This document shows positions 25,600 to 37,531 of a stretch of DNA of 64,000 nucleotides, in pieces. Each line of letters opens with the position of its first letter. The stretch's first letter is position 1. The notes beneath the pieces were generated by a model, which worked only from the letters and a program-made list of their open reading frames with translations, was not told the origin of the DNA and ran no database searches. The position numbers were made by a program, and so were the translations under genes. The DNA comes from Opisthorchis felineus. Taxonomy: Eukaryota > Platyhelminthes > Trematoda > Opisthorchiida > Opisthorchiidae. The stretch spans positions 778,543 to 842,542 of the forward strand of contig SJOL01010112.1 of NCBI GenBank assembly GCA_004794785.1, given 5' to 3'.

Positions 25600-25970
25600 T
25601 AAGCTTGATGTACTAAGTCCCAAAAAAGGTAAAACCGGTGGTGGGATGCCCAGTAACCTCGTCGTCAATACGAGTGGTATTGGACACCATTCCAAATGAC
25701 AGTTGAGGAGGTCTCTATGCAGCAAATTCAGTGCAAGAATATCATAAACGGATAATTCAGGTGAATTACAGATGAATCTCTCATGGACATCAAATTAACT
25801 TACAAGTGACTTCTCATGGCAAAATACGAGTAATTTGGTGTGCAAGTTACACAGTAAGCTTGATGGAGATGGGGGAACTGGGCCTATATGATGTGCTCTA
25901 TGGGGGGGGGGAGCAGAAACCGGTGGTGGGCTGTTCAAACCTTTATTCCAACTTATGAGTAGTATGAAAA
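25600..25970 (+). repeat. family 1 tandem dimer with two decayed ribozymes
   Basis: Order on the plus strand: ribozyme half (25606-25655, ACTAAGTCCC...GGTAAAACCGGTGGTGGG), left half of the unit (25680-25830, GAATATCATAAACGGATAATTC), then a second ribozyme half (25892-25945). The second ribozyme keeps a GCTC...GAGC stem II around a run of ten G, but its CTGATGA core is altered and the cleavage C is G. Two successive units in the same orientation indicate a head-to-tail tandem. Confidence 0.65.
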
Positions 25971-28438
25971 ACTATTCAAGCATATCATTTTCCTACTCAT
26001 CCAAACTCTCAATGGATAACCTCCTAAGTGATTGTGGTAGTCTTTTAGGCTGACTTAAAACGCTTCTTTCAGGTGCATTTCCTGCAAACTCGTGTCAAGA
26101 AAGGGCAGTTTGTTAACCTAATATATCATGCTCACATCTTCATAGTCCAAGTTTGTACCAATTCAGATTGTCCTATGGCATTCTGCTGACAAAATCAACC
26201 AGCTATAATTTTCTCCAAGATCCCTTTCCTTCAGCTCACTCACAAGCTTCGAATTCGTTGCGACCACAAAACTACGGGGACCTATGAAAGAAAAACCATC
26301 GGAGAAACGAAATCCTTGTTGACCAACCACCTTAGAGGTGAGCTCATTTCTCAGCTAAACTATATCAAACCAAGAACGAGCGGGCTAAACATCTAACCAT
26401 AGAGCACACTGACGGCATCTTCTCAAATTTTACTGAAGCCTTCGCAAATCATTGATCGAAGTCGGCGGAAAGACCAACTACTTGTTCACATTGCTTCAGT
26501 ATGACTTGAAGTTGTCTTGATCTCGCCCCATAGCTGTGCTGTTTCAAATATCCCAAAGGAAAACTCCAGAGGACCCGGAAAACGGGCCTCGTATGTTGGT
26601 ATTCTTATTGTCATCCAAAAAAAAATCCATTATTCACAACACTAAAATATCTGGCGAAAAATCAGCCTAGCCCGATGTTCAACATCAGAAAGCGTGTTAA
26701 CCAAATGGCTTGCACCTGACAGAACACCCAGTCGTGCAAACCATGCTATTCAAATGAAGACCAGTCTTGTTGTTTCACATGATGAAAATGTTTCTCTGGT
26801 TTGAAATCATGCACAGAAAACGTGTCAGCTTTCGAAACTGTCCCACTGCAACTGCTGCAACTGATGTAGACCGACAGACCTACAACCTCAGCATAGTCTT
26901 GCTTTTCCTATTGCTGTGTAAAACTATAGGACAGGTTTCCGTTAGATCCCTTCGAATTCCTAACCCGCTTCATGAAGGAATTCCGTCCATGGGAACTCGT
27001 GACCTAGGATGTCTACAGTCCAGTGCATCTATATTTGGCCACATATTCGCGAAGATATCTTTCCGTTAGCGGTCTCAACTCACCGGCAGTTGTCGTGACC
27101 TCACGAACAGAAACATTGTTGCTGTGGGCGTACTTCCTACATGGCGTCATTTTTTACAATAGTTCGCCCGGTACCAGATGAAACCAGTACACTTTGAATG
27201 ATAGACGATTATCGGCTCGAGCCACGACTGTGACCGCATTAATTCTGTTTTGCGATTGCCACAAATTGTGATACCTCTGTCCACTCAGCAGCCTAACCAA
27301 CAGTTTGCGAGTCTGTTTCAGGTGCCCACACTATCCCTCACTTGACCAAGTTGCAGCACTCCTCGTCAAAAAGAGTATGATGAAGTTGCTGGTCTCACTG
27401 AAAGGAGCGCGCATCATGAATGGAGGCGCTTACCACCAGATCTTTTGGTACCCTAGTTCTTCAGAGGTGCGTACAGTGCGTCATTCAGGTTATTGATTTT
27501 TTACAACGAAAACGGCAACTTTTCAAGCTGTTTGTACCGGAAATCACGTGAGGCTCATACGTACGCACGACAGACTCAGGGCCTGTGGCCAGGCTTGTCC
27601 CATTTAAGTTCGCTTGTTTTGATTCATGACTCACACTCACGTTATCGATTGGACAGCGCAGTCTAATCGGCCTTGTGCCTTAGACACCAATTGAATGGGT
27701 ATTAGACAACAACTCACATACAGCCAACTGCAATCAAGCCGTAATCCTCAGCTTACCCTGGTCAGAGCAGAAGGTGGATAATCAATTCCGAAGCACTGAA
27801 AACTATTCACTTCCAATATGGATCAATCGCCACCACCTTCTCGTTGGATGTTTAGCCAGGCCAATGCTACTTTCATCTACCGCTTCACAGTAAATCTTAA
27901 ATCACAAAATGATGGAAAAAATTCACACACATTTTGCTTGCCATTCAGAGTGCTGTCTTAGCAGCGATTAACGTGTCTCATTGACCCAACATCAATGTGT
28001 CATGACCGAATCGACTATCGTTTACCTTTGTTTGGCTATCAGAAAAGGCCAGTTAACGTAAACGTGAGCATGCACTTGTATAGGTTACGACCTAACCTCC
28101 CATATGGCACTGTAAACAGAAAAATCATTTGTCCCGCACTCCTTGACTCACCAAATGTGTTAGCCCCTAACGGATCAAGTCAAGATTGCTCACCTTGGCA
28201 ATCACACCATATTATTTGAGTTTCCGTCCCTCGGTACACAACATTAATACCAGCAAAACTCTGATAAATTAACTAACCCCCCAAATAAAAGTCCACTAAT
28301 AGACCTGTACATACGCACCAATTTATCGTCTCCCGCCTCCAATGAGCAGCTACCTCCCCCACTTCCCCAAATCATTGGTGGACGATGTTGTGGCAGCTAC
28401 AACCACCGCACGACAAGTACGCGGTTCTTACAGCTGGT
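25971..28438. other. gene-less stretch
   Basis: I find no supported exon. A + strand ORF at 26767-27069 is short and featureless. Nothing else is recognised before the microsatellite at 28.44 kb. Confidence 0.4.
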
Positions 28439-28468
28439 AATGATGATGATGATGATGATGATGATGAC

Positions 28469-28519
<51 letters not shown>

Positions 28520-28600
28520 AAGGATGATGATGATGATGCTGATGAAGATGATGATGAGGATGATGATGATGGTGATGATAAGGATGATGATGATGATGAT
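28439..28600. repeat. (GAT)n microsatellite, slightly interrupted
   Basis: About 160 bp of GAT/TGA repeats with single-base interruptions (GAC, GCT, GAA, GGT, AAG). Open reading frames across it are poly-Asp, poly-Ser or poly-His artefacts. It lies about 340 bp 3' of gene B. Confidence 0.95.
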
Positions 28601-28673
28601 ATGGGGAAGTTAAACGGCAAACCTTAGACCTGTTGGTTGCGTCGCAACATGTCAACATCAAGAGGAAGAAATG

Positions 28674-28679
28674 TTTATT
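28674..28679 (-). promoter_or_regulatory. candidate poly(A) signal of gene B
   Basis: AATAAA on the minus strand (TTTATT on plus), about 260 nt downstream of the gene B stop. Assignment by position only. Confidence 0.35.
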
Positions 28680-28935
28680 TTGCGGTGCATTTACTGAATT
28701 GCAGAAGCCGAGCCTATCAAGATAAGACAGGCATAAACTATGTTGTGTAAAATGTCAATAAAACAACTAAAATTCTTCTGCTTGTGTTTGGAAGTTCTAA
28801 CTCATAAAACTCAAGCATGAAATGATTGATCAAAATTAATATAAAATACTAATGCGGATTTTAAATTTCATCGTTCCAACCATGAGAGATCCTTATGACA
28901 AGAACGAAACCGCACAGTCGTCAGGACCACCAAAT

Positions 28936-31900
28936 TTATCGACCAAGGCGTCGTATGCGGCAAAGATCTTCCATAATTCTCTCGGTCAACGCACGTTTGA
29001 GTAACACCCGCTTGAGTAGCAGTGTTTTGAGTTGTCGATAAACCAGCTGGGTTGATATGTTCTTCAGATTGGTGGCTAGGTGATACAATCTAAAGGGATT
29101 AAGTTCTCGTGATGAAGTGGATGAACACGCCCGACGACCAGCTCGCCTAGTCCTACAGCAGCAGCGTCTTCGCTCTTCTGTCTCACACCAACAATGGGAA
29201 TCTTCGCTGCGCTGCGAATCAGAATCATCCGAACAGCAACAGAGGAGCTCAGTTCGACAACAAGGCTTTCTCTCTTGACAATCGTGTAGCGCGAACAAAT
29301 GCCGATTCTCTTCTATGAATTTTGCCATCTTGTCCGAACAGTGGGATGACGAACTGTCGGATCTTTCAGTGATGCATATGCTAAACGTAATGTCATCACT
29401 TCTGTCCAAAGGACCTGCTGCCTCCGCCGATTCCACTGAAATTCGATCCGCCTGTCCGAGTTGAACTGAAGTTTCAGTCAGTCCGGGATTTGTGCTTTCA
29501 GTAAGGGCCTTTGAATTCACATCGTCCGAAGGATTCAGTGTCACAGGTGATGAGCTAGTATTATTCTGCCAACCGTTGTTCCAAGTGACGGAGATCAGCT
29601 TGTGGCAATTTCTTCGGTGTTTCCTTTTGAGCAAATCAGCTGAGCGATGATGCGACCGTGAGCACAATTGAAGTCTTTCCAGCTCTTTTATCAGCTTGGC
29701 GGAGGCGGAACGATATTCCTGACAAGATTTAGGGGAAAACAGAGAAGCGTCCTGCTGCGTTGAACCAAATGATGGGGAGAAAACCGACCTGTGTTCTTCA
29801 CCTGGAATATGGCTTAATTGCGAAGCCTTCTGCCAAACAACCAGATCCGATTCTTGCGGCTGAGCAGTTTTGCTTCTAATAGTTGGCTGATCTGCTGTAT
29901 CTCCTAATTTCTTCTTGGCAGATGGCTCCGGACGTGTACAGCGGATATGGATTGCGGGACCATGGGGTAAGTGGTTATCCAAATTTTTCTGGCCTATTCC
30001 CACTGGTCTGACTGCTTTCGCTCCTTTGACCTCTTCACCTGATTTGGTCACCACCGACGAGGGAGACCTAATCTCAAAATGCAAAAAATTTTCAGCCAAC
30101 TTCTTTGGTGTAGTGCGTGGTTTTATTAGATCACCAGCGGATTTTTCGTGCAGCGAGTAGGCCTGATACTTCGGATCACTAGAGCTAACCAAATGTTCAG
30201 CTGTTTGCTCTTGAGGCGCAAACCTAAAAGGTTCTGGGTAATCAAATGCCGGTGTGGTCCGTGACACACGCGGCTCCGGCAATATACTTGTACGCAGATC
30301 ACACACGTTATCAAGTTGGTGTAATTGTTTATTCATACGGAGATTTACTCGACGTGCTCGGGGAGGAAACTCCGACGCGGTTCTCAACTTTGACGATGAT
30401 GGACTTAGCAAACTAGTGTAGGTCGAGTTGGAATATCGTATCAGACCAGAGTGAATGCGTTCCGGAGTCATTGCTGAAATGTGTCTGATCTTTTGAACAC
30501 TGCTGCGATACCTTCCTAGTACATTTCGGCAAGCGTCGGTATCTGTGAGCTTTTGTGGGAGGTTCCATGTTGACATTTGCCTCTTGGAACACAGTATTTC
30601 CAGTAATGAATTTCTTATAGTAAAGCCTTGATAGAAGTCACTAGGTGCAGCAGTTTGTAAGGAATCTGGTGTTGCTTTAACGGGCATGAAGCCTGTTTTC
30701 GAATCTTGAACCGCATCTACTGAGACATCTTGGCCGCCTTTGACAGGTGAATCTGGGGTAGTCGGTTTGGTCTTCTGAGTAAATGTGCTTTTTGTGCTGT
30801 CTACGGCATCACTTGCGAGGCGAAAAAGAGAGGTGTTTGTCGGGATATATCTATCCAGTTCATCTTTTGTTGCAGCTCTTGAAGTGGCATTCATAGCATC
30901 ACTTCCAGTGTGTGAAGATTCTGTTGTCATGATTGCATCCTCAGGCTTATCGATAGGTGAATGTGCTATGCGATCGGCATTCACATCCACTGATCGTTCC
31001 CTACTTGTTTCACCAACCCCCAAATATGTTTCATTCTTACTTGCTGAGATCTGTTCACTAATCCGATCACTCTGCACGCTCATTTCTGGCTTTGCATCTA
31101 ACTTCACTGGTTCCACCTGCTTAGCTGCACTGTCAACATTTTCTGTTTGGACACCATCAATCTCGAAAGACGTTAAAGGCGTGGCGTCGGCTTCCTTGAT
31201 CTTTTTGAAGGGTTTAGGCACGTCCGAAGTTAGATCTGGAAACCCCGTCTCAGCTATAGGTAGTGCCAAGGTTTCAGTTAGTTCGTGGACCTCGTGTGCC
31301 GCTTCAACTACTTCACTAGGTGACAAAACTCCGTGATCTAACAAGTCGTGTACAACACCGCCTTCCTCGTGATTCAAAATTGATGTGTCCATTTCCTTTG
31401 CCGCTTCCATTTCGACCGGCACGTTCTGAGGGGCAATCAGCTCGTCACGAAGTGGTTCTTGCGGTGAAGCTGACATTGGACTGGCCGAAGTCTTCTTTTT
31501 CTTCTTTTTCTGCTTTTTTTGCCCTATGGGTTGTAGTTTTCCGGCTCGATACTCTTGTTCAAGTTCAACCAGTTTTAATGCATTTAGTCGCAACTGTTTC
31601 ATGAGGAGATCCGTATCTTTCTGTGGTCCTCTCAAAAGAAATTCAGCATTCAAATCGTCCAAGAAACTCTCGTAGAATGGATCCACATCTTCGGGTTTGT
31701 CTTTCTGTCGCGCTTTCGCTTCGTCAACAGTCGCTGTGTCATCAAGAGGAGGATGTATTTTATCTCGATTCCGACTTAAAGCTTTTTTATCAGGACTGGG
31801 GACTTTTGACTTATCCATGCGAGTCTTGTCCTCTCGGCTTTGTGGCAAGTTGGTTGACGGTGTTGACGGTTTTTCTGGCTGCCCGATAGATTGTTTTAGG

Positions 31901-33075
31901 ATAGAAGGTTTTCGAAACAGCAGCGGCTTATATGTAGAGATTTTTTCCTTACCTGCCTCGGGTGACGAATCGCCCGTTTTTTGTGTTCTAGGTTTTGTAA
32001 CCTTTTCTAGTTGATGACCAGGTACTCGACGAGATTTAAGGCTCCCCAGCTTATCTTTTATTGCTTGAAAGCGTGGCAGTTTCATTTTATCTTTTATGGG
32101 TGAAGTATGACGATTGACCTGTTCCTTCAACGAACCCCAGCAATCGGCCGTTTTAGCATGCGAATCAGGCTCGACGTTTGAGGGCTCTGTTTCATCCACT
32201 TCTGCTGAGGTTGTTTCTGTTCTAGGTGAGGCTGCTTGTGTCGATGATGTTGGACTAGCACTGACCGACGCCTTCCTTCGTTCGCTTTGTTTCCTAACCG
32301 ACTTTTTGATATTATTTAGAATTTTCCCTGCCGTTTTTGGTATCAGCTTAATTATGTCCTCCGGTTTGGCGTTGTTCTGTTCGAACTCCCACATTATATT
32401 CACCGGATATTCAAATGAATTACTTTCGGTTTCCGAACCGTTATCATTACTGACGTTCTCCGAGGATTTTGAGTTTTCCGACTTTAGAAATACGGAAAGT
32501 CGGTCTGAATTCGTGTACTTTGGACTCATCCGATTAAGTTTGTGCAGTTTCGGGTGAAACTTGGAAGGGGTATCATTTGCCATTTTGTGAGGTGACTTGT
32601 GGACAGATGAGCTAACTCTCCTGACAGTAGAATGGCTACCATATTTCCCTTGAAGGCGTGCCCTCTCTCTCCTAGCGACAGAATGAGCGACAACGGAGGT
32701 GCAAAACTGTTCCTTACAGACCGACGGCCTCCAGGTATGCTGATGAATATTGCCTCCAGCATTAGTGTTTTCCGTTAACTTCAGTGTCACACCCCTATAT
32801 CTGTGCTCTACATCAGTAGACAGTGAAGTTCGCGCTCGTATATTCATCCGGTTATGGCACCTAGTACAGTCATTATGGATTGAACAAATTTTGCGAGTTA
32901 GTAGACGGGACTTGTGTAAGAGACGGCTTGACAATATGGGTGAATTGGCATCACACAGTCGGTAGAAACGTGCAGATGCTGACCGTGTTCTAACAGGGTG
33001 TCGCACTTCCAAGCACCTCCTTGACATACGGGTTGAAGTGTTTCGCGCCCAATCATATCCTGTTGGCTGTCGCAT
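28936..33075 (-). CDS. orphan gene B: 1379-aa low-complexity protein
   Basis: The longest ORF in the window. An in-frame TAA lies ~70 nt upstream of the chosen ATG; a spliced 5' exon remains possible. No known domain is recognised. The N-terminal ~170 residues are Arg/Ser/His-rich with scattered Cys. Residues ~480-530 look helical/coiled (LLMKQLRLNALKLVELEQEY) and end in a lysine run (KKQKKKKKKT). Long Ser/Thr/Glu/Pro-rich, probably disordered stretches fill residues ~170-1250. A strikingly Cys-rich patch follows at ~1265-1315 (CCRTELLCCCSDD; CWCETEERRRCCCR). The last ~60 residues are leucine- and basic-rich (HLATNLKNISTQLVYRQLKT; LLLKRVLLKRALTERI) and could form amphipathic helices. The Cys patch could bind metal or form disulphides; that is inference. 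The layout resembles genes A and D. No signal peptide or transmembrane helix is seen. Confidence 0.75.
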   Translation of the reverse strand: MRQPTGYDWARNTSTRMSRRCLEVRHPVRTRSASARFYRLCDANSPILSSRLLHKSRLLTRKICSIHNDCTRCHNRMNIRARTSLSTDVEHRYRGVTLKLTENTNAGGNIHQHTWRPSVCKEQFCTSVVAHSVARRERARLQGKYGSHSTVRRVSSSVHKSPHKMANDTPSKFHPKLHKLNRMSPKYTNSDRLSVFLKSENSKSSENVSNDNGSETESNSFEYPVNIMWEFEQNNAKPEDIIKLIPKTAGKILNNIKKSVRKQSERRKASVSASPTSSTQAASPRTETTSAEVDETEPSNVEPDSHAKTADCWGSLKEQVNRHTSPIKDKMKLPRFQAIKDKLGSLKSRRVPGHQLEKVTKPRTQKTGDSSPEAGKEKISTYKPLLFRKPSILKQSIGQPEKPSTPSTNLPQSREDKTRMDKSKVPSPDKKALSRNRDKIHPPLDDTATVDEAKARQKDKPEDVDPFYESFLDDLNAEFLLRGPQKDTDLLMKQLRLNALKLVELEQEYRAGKLQPIGQKKQKKKKKKTSASPMSASPQEPLRDELIAPQNVPVEMEAAKEMDTSILNHEEGGVVHDLLDHGVLSPSEVVEAAHEVHELTETLALPIAETGFPDLTSDVPKPFKKIKEADATPLTSFEIDGVQTENVDSAAKQVEPVKLDAKPEMSVQSDRISEQISASKNETYLGVGETSRERSVDVNADRIAHSPIDKPEDAIMTTESSHTGSDAMNATSRAATKDELDRYIPTNTSLFRLASDAVDSTKSTFTQKTKPTTPDSPVKGGQDVSVDAVQDSKTGFMPVKATPDSLQTAAPSDFYQGFTIRNSLLEILCSKRQMSTWNLPQKLTDTDACRNVLGRYRSSVQKIRHISAMTPERIHSGLIRYSNSTYTSLLSPSSSKLRTASEFPPRARRVNLRMNKQLHQLDNVCDLRTSILPEPRVSRTTPAFDYPEPFRFAPQEQTAEHLVSSSDPKYQAYSLHEKSAGDLIKPRTTPKKLAENFLHFEIRSPSSVVTKSGEEVKGAKAVRPVGIGQKNLDNHLPHGPAIHIRCTRPEPSAKKKLGDTADQPTIRSKTAQPQESDLVVWQKASQLSHIPGEEHRSVFSPSFGSTQQDASLFSPKSCQEYRSASAKLIKELERLQLCSRSHHRSADLLKRKHRRNCHKLISVTWNNGWQNNTSSSPVTLNPSDDVNSKALTESTNPGLTETSVQLGQADRISVESAEAAGPLDRSDDITFSICITERSDSSSSHCSDKMAKFIEENRHLFALHDCQERKPCCRTELLCCCSDDSDSQRSEDSHCWCETEERRRCCCRTRRAGRRACSSTSSRELNPFRLYHLATNLKNISTQLVYRQLKTLLLKRVLLKRALTERIMEDLCRIRRLGR

Positions 33076-36000
33076 GAAATCGCTTGAGGGAACAAGAACT
33101 AAATTTTGATCGTGCTTCCACTCCTTTCTCGAGAAAATTTATCAGTGTAAACCCTTCATGTGCTTTATTAATATCGATTTCTCATATTTTGAAAGTGCGT
33201 CTCGTGATTAGAAAAGGAAAATCACCTGATTTATTCAGCATTCAACAATGGACAACCACTCACATTGAGTCAAATTTTGCTGATGATTTGATAAAATTCG
33301 TAGAAGTCTTATTGAGAAGTGACCATAGGAGACAGGAGTAACGAATGGGTGGATAACTCCATGACTCCATAACTCCAAGGCACAGTTAAAATACATGAGA
33401 TTACCTATATTCACATCCAGATTTAGCATTCTGCCTTTGAGAACAAACTTACAGGTTCGGTAAAGCAGGGTGAAATTCACCTATATCCTGTAAACTAATC
33501 AACTTCACCTCTGGTCGTATTCAGTTACTCACTGTTTCTTAGCCATATTGATCCATATTGAAAACAGTCGTTGTACAAAAGCTATTTTATTGGTACGAAT
33601 AAGATTACTGTATCAGTGTGCTACATCTCTTCTCAACAAGTGGATATGGTCCTTTGATGAAGTGTTGTCAACCGCTGAATGAAAGTGCCGCCTTATTTCT
33701 ATTGGAAGATTTCTCCGGTTTTCAAGTGTCAAGGAATTATCGACCAAAGATCTTCACTGGGCAAGTTCCATTGCAATGTATTTGTTGTCTCTCGTGCGAT
33801 CCTTGAAGACAAGCATAATTTAACTGTCCAAAAAAGGTAAGGAAGGTTTAGCGCTGTTCTTCAGCTAATTAAAATAAACTGTTGTGTTTGTCAAAAGGAG
33901 AAAAGTGCCAACGAAGATCCAGAACACTGTACTCGTGACCGTCGAGAATCTCTAGGTAGGTCTGTGAGCATCGTGCATGTTTTGTTCAACACAGGCGGCA
34001 GTCAGCAGTCGGATCAATGAGGTGTAAATTTCAACTGAGATTTCGTCCTGTATGTGGAGTCAATCTAAACTGAAAGACCGAAGAACACTGTACGACTGTT
34101 TCATCCTTATTTGGAATTATCAGCAGTACGCATCTCACGAAACCACAGGACATTTCAGACCCACGACCTCTCGGCTAGTAGTTGAACACCGTTCGACCAC
34201 GAGCGGCTGGTCAGCATTGTGATTAACTCGGAATTAGAAAAGACTTCCAATTAACAGTGCTTCGCAGTCTCTTGACTAGCAACACTATCTTTTGAGGCTT
34301 GTACAGAAAGGAAAAAAACATGAGAATCATGCAATTTTAATGGCACTTCAAGCACTGCGCCCTAGGACGAAAAACGTTACTTCTTTCCACGTTTTTGTTG
34401 CTGCTTGAGAAATCAGCCTTCTATGACATTCCTGTCAAATCAAATGAAGAAGAGGACAATTTCACGAAATGCACTCAACTGCACACTAATTCGGTTTTAC
34501 CTTAATCCCAGCTGAATTCATCATTTATGGTCATCTTTAATTTCCACACGAGCTAGATGAGATGGCTGTGTGTGTGTGTTTGATTTCATCTTGTCCAAAT
34601 AAGCGCAACTTTAAGAGTCAGCTAACTTTATACGAGAGCAACAACGTCATCACAGGTATGTTCCTTCATTACCTCTAGTGAAGTAAACAGAAACGCCATG
34701 CGACAGATTCTACGATAGAGTTCGCCCAATGCCATTTAGGTCGAAATGACACCTGGGTGCACTGATAAGTGGTGAGGTGCATGACCAACTGGGCCTTTGC
34801 TTTGAAGTGGACGATAAAAGAGTCCCGAGGAAGTCAGAGATGGCCTGCTAAGGCACAGATCCATGGTCAAGGAAAAACGCACTATTTTTCTATTTCCCTC
34901 AAATCTAGCGACAAGTGATCGTAAGAAGTTAGCAATACCATTGGGTGCGATCACCTGACAGGTGTCTTCACGTGGTGAGGTTGCCACTCTTTCACTTATA
35001 ACCCTAACTTCAAACACGGAATTTTGTTGTTTCACCCTCGGAGTTTTCTTGACTTCATCGACAATGAATTTACACTTCACTTGATCTTAGTGGGCGTAAG
35101 GAGCTCGACGCTTTCTAACCTCAGACAACACCGCATCCTCTAGTTCACCTGTGATCTATTCCTTCATGGTCAGTCGTCATATACCAGTGAGGACTAAAGT
35201 TGGTCACCAACGTCGACAGTCATTCTGTCTTGAACAGACGGCGGTCTTCAATAGACACAACAAAATCCCACAGCTGTGACTGCTTAACATTCACGGTTGG
35301 TGGAGTGCGTACTATGGGTGTTGTCTCACACTAAGTATTTGGGTAAAATTCCAGATGACTAGTGTCTGCCTCTCAGTTATATCGGGAGTAGACTACTATT
35401 GCACTTCTGGGAATTGTGCCGGTCTAAAAGTCCACAGTTCAGCTTCATCTTGAAATCATTTTTACTCAGATTATCTTAATTCATTCAACGTAGCGCACGC
35501 AGACATTAAATACAACAATCAGACCACAGGCAACACAATAAAACCTGAACGTCTGAGATATGCGGTTATTAATGTTCACATCAAATTTTTCAGGGTTGAA
35601 GTTCCTTTCTTCTGCTAACTTTTTCTCTGATCTTCTTGTACGGAATAACTATAAGGGTGAAATCGGGACCAAATATCAACTGACAGTTCCCAAATCTCCT
35701 CACATTACCAAGGATCGCTGATTAGCATTTGAGAACCATGAATAGTTAGACGGTGAGTTGTTTCCAAACACCGTGAAACTCGGGTAGATTACGTCAATGA
35801 AGTGGAATATCATAGCTTTTTCCCGTTTGATGTCCCCGAATTGGCGTCAGGATTTACTGACTATAGGGCTTATTTTGTGATCTTACTAAAATCGTAATCC
35901 CACTCTGGTCTGAGCTCACCAAGCCAACCTAGCTTGTTCGAATGATGTTACTCCGCGTACCTCGGTCGAAATGCAACCTTCAAGTGTCAGGCTTATTTTT

Positions 36001-37260
36001 GGCCAAGGTAGGCAGTAACCTGGTATTCGAGCAAACATCCTACTTCAAAAGTCTGTCTAGAATCTGAGGCCAGGGGTATGATGAAGTTTACAGGTCTGGC
36101 TATCGCTGCTGTTCGACTTCAAGTAGACACGAAGTTGGAGGGAAGGTCGGCAGGGAAATCTACACTTGGGACTTTGGACGTTCGAGACATCAGTACTGAC
36201 ACAGACAATAGGACTGTAACACACAGCTGATGGTGCTGTAGGAATCACGGGTCTGGTTTTAAAACAAGTCTGTTTACGTACAGAATTAATACGGACATTC
36301 GACCAATGGTAGCAAACAGTAGCGATTCGGAGGTCTGTGGAGGACAGTTATAACAGTCGACGCGATGGTTTCTGGGATCTACAAAACAGTACACAGCGGA
36401 AGCAAAGTTTGAAAGAGGTTCATGGGGGGCAGTCAGAATTTCCAAACGCCGAACAGTCGCTGCAGGACATAAACAGGCTTAGGACAGGGGATTAAAACGA
36501 TGGGCGATCACCAGGCGCGTATAGCGCCTCAAAACCTCGCAGTTCAAGATGGGTGCCATATCACATACCGTGACGTCTCGAACTGAGTTACATTCTGAGT
36601 GAAGCAACCTCGGTCACGTGGCTCGTGACCATGTTAGGAGAATGGTGAAATTCAGTCCTGACCGTCCCCGCTGGACTAAAATAGATGCATAGTTATAATG
36701 GAGGTAGATGTGAACAGTGGGGAGCAGACATACATAGAACCCTCGTTGATGAATGTGACATAATCATTTATTTGTCCATTGTACAAGTCAACAATCTTAG
36801 TTCGTCTTCGAGAGCATAAGGGAGCGGGAACAACAGTATGCCGAAAAACGCGAGAAGACATGACTACTTGGCCTGAGATAATGTCAAGCTTGACCAAGCT
36901 TGACCTGTAGGCAATCAAAGGTCCATTTATCCCATTTTCTTCATGTTTAGGTTTAAAACTGTCATTCCGTTTAGGGAGATGCAAAAAGCTAGAAAATATT
37001 TGTGACTCAAAACGAATATGAGCACAAAACCAGTCTTTGTTGACAGTGCCCAAGTTCGAGTCCCAGAACTATCCACAGAAAGAAAATAAACATGATCAAC
37101 ATTTTGTTGGGTGTGCCTTCTACGTCATCCCAAAAAAACTAGTGTTATCACATGCTCTGAACTTCGGTTTAAGTATACTGACTAAACGCAAGTTTTTAGT
37201 GTTAAAAGAGAAGTGCACTCGCGGTACTGACCAGAAATACACAGGAGCCAAATAATTGGC
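33076..37260. other. gene-poor stretch between genes B and C
   Basis: Minus-strand ORFs at 34736-35080 and 36676-37053 are open but show no family motif or splice context that I can defend. A decayed SINE with a hammerhead-like body lies at 34082-34260. Confidence 0.45.
34082..34260 (-). repeat. decayed Sm-alpha-like SINE with hammerhead remnant (family 2)
   Basis: On the minus strand, a tRNA-like head (GACCACGAGCGG / GGTCGTGGGTCTGAAA, a B-box remnant) is followed by CTGATAATTCC, AAATAAGGAT and GAAACAGTC. This is the layout of a SINE carrying a hammerhead, as in schistosome Sm-alpha. G8 of the core is A and stem II is weakened. Diverged relatives lie at ~53430-53600 and ~62150-62330. Confidence 0.55.
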
Positions 37261-37531
37261 TAATGAATGTTCAAAAAGTGTATCAGAACATCCTCCCCGT
37301 TGTCGGCAACACCTGCTTACATCGCGTGCCTGGGGAAAATTCCAAACTGCGTCCCATTCAGTTCAGCGCGGCTGAGCGTTTCAGCTCACAAACCGTGCCC
37401 CGAATTGCAGTGGCTCCAGCTGCTGCAGTTCGTTCACCAAGGGCAATGAAAACCAGGCCTTGGAGACGACGGTCCAGTCTGCGCACTGGCGACAAATGGA
37501 TCTGTTCGTCCAGTATGACGGGAAGTGAGAG

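Noticed and set aside
28372..28661. Poly-Asp, poly-Ser and poly-His ORFs
   Set aside because: They are translations of the GAT microsatellite in different frames, not genes.
34736..35080. 114-codon minus-strand ORF
   Set aside because: No recognisable family and no neighbouring exon; it might be a decayed retroelement, but I cannot support that.
36676..37053. 125-codon minus-strand ORF
   Set aside because: No domain or conserved motif, no splice context; treated as chance.
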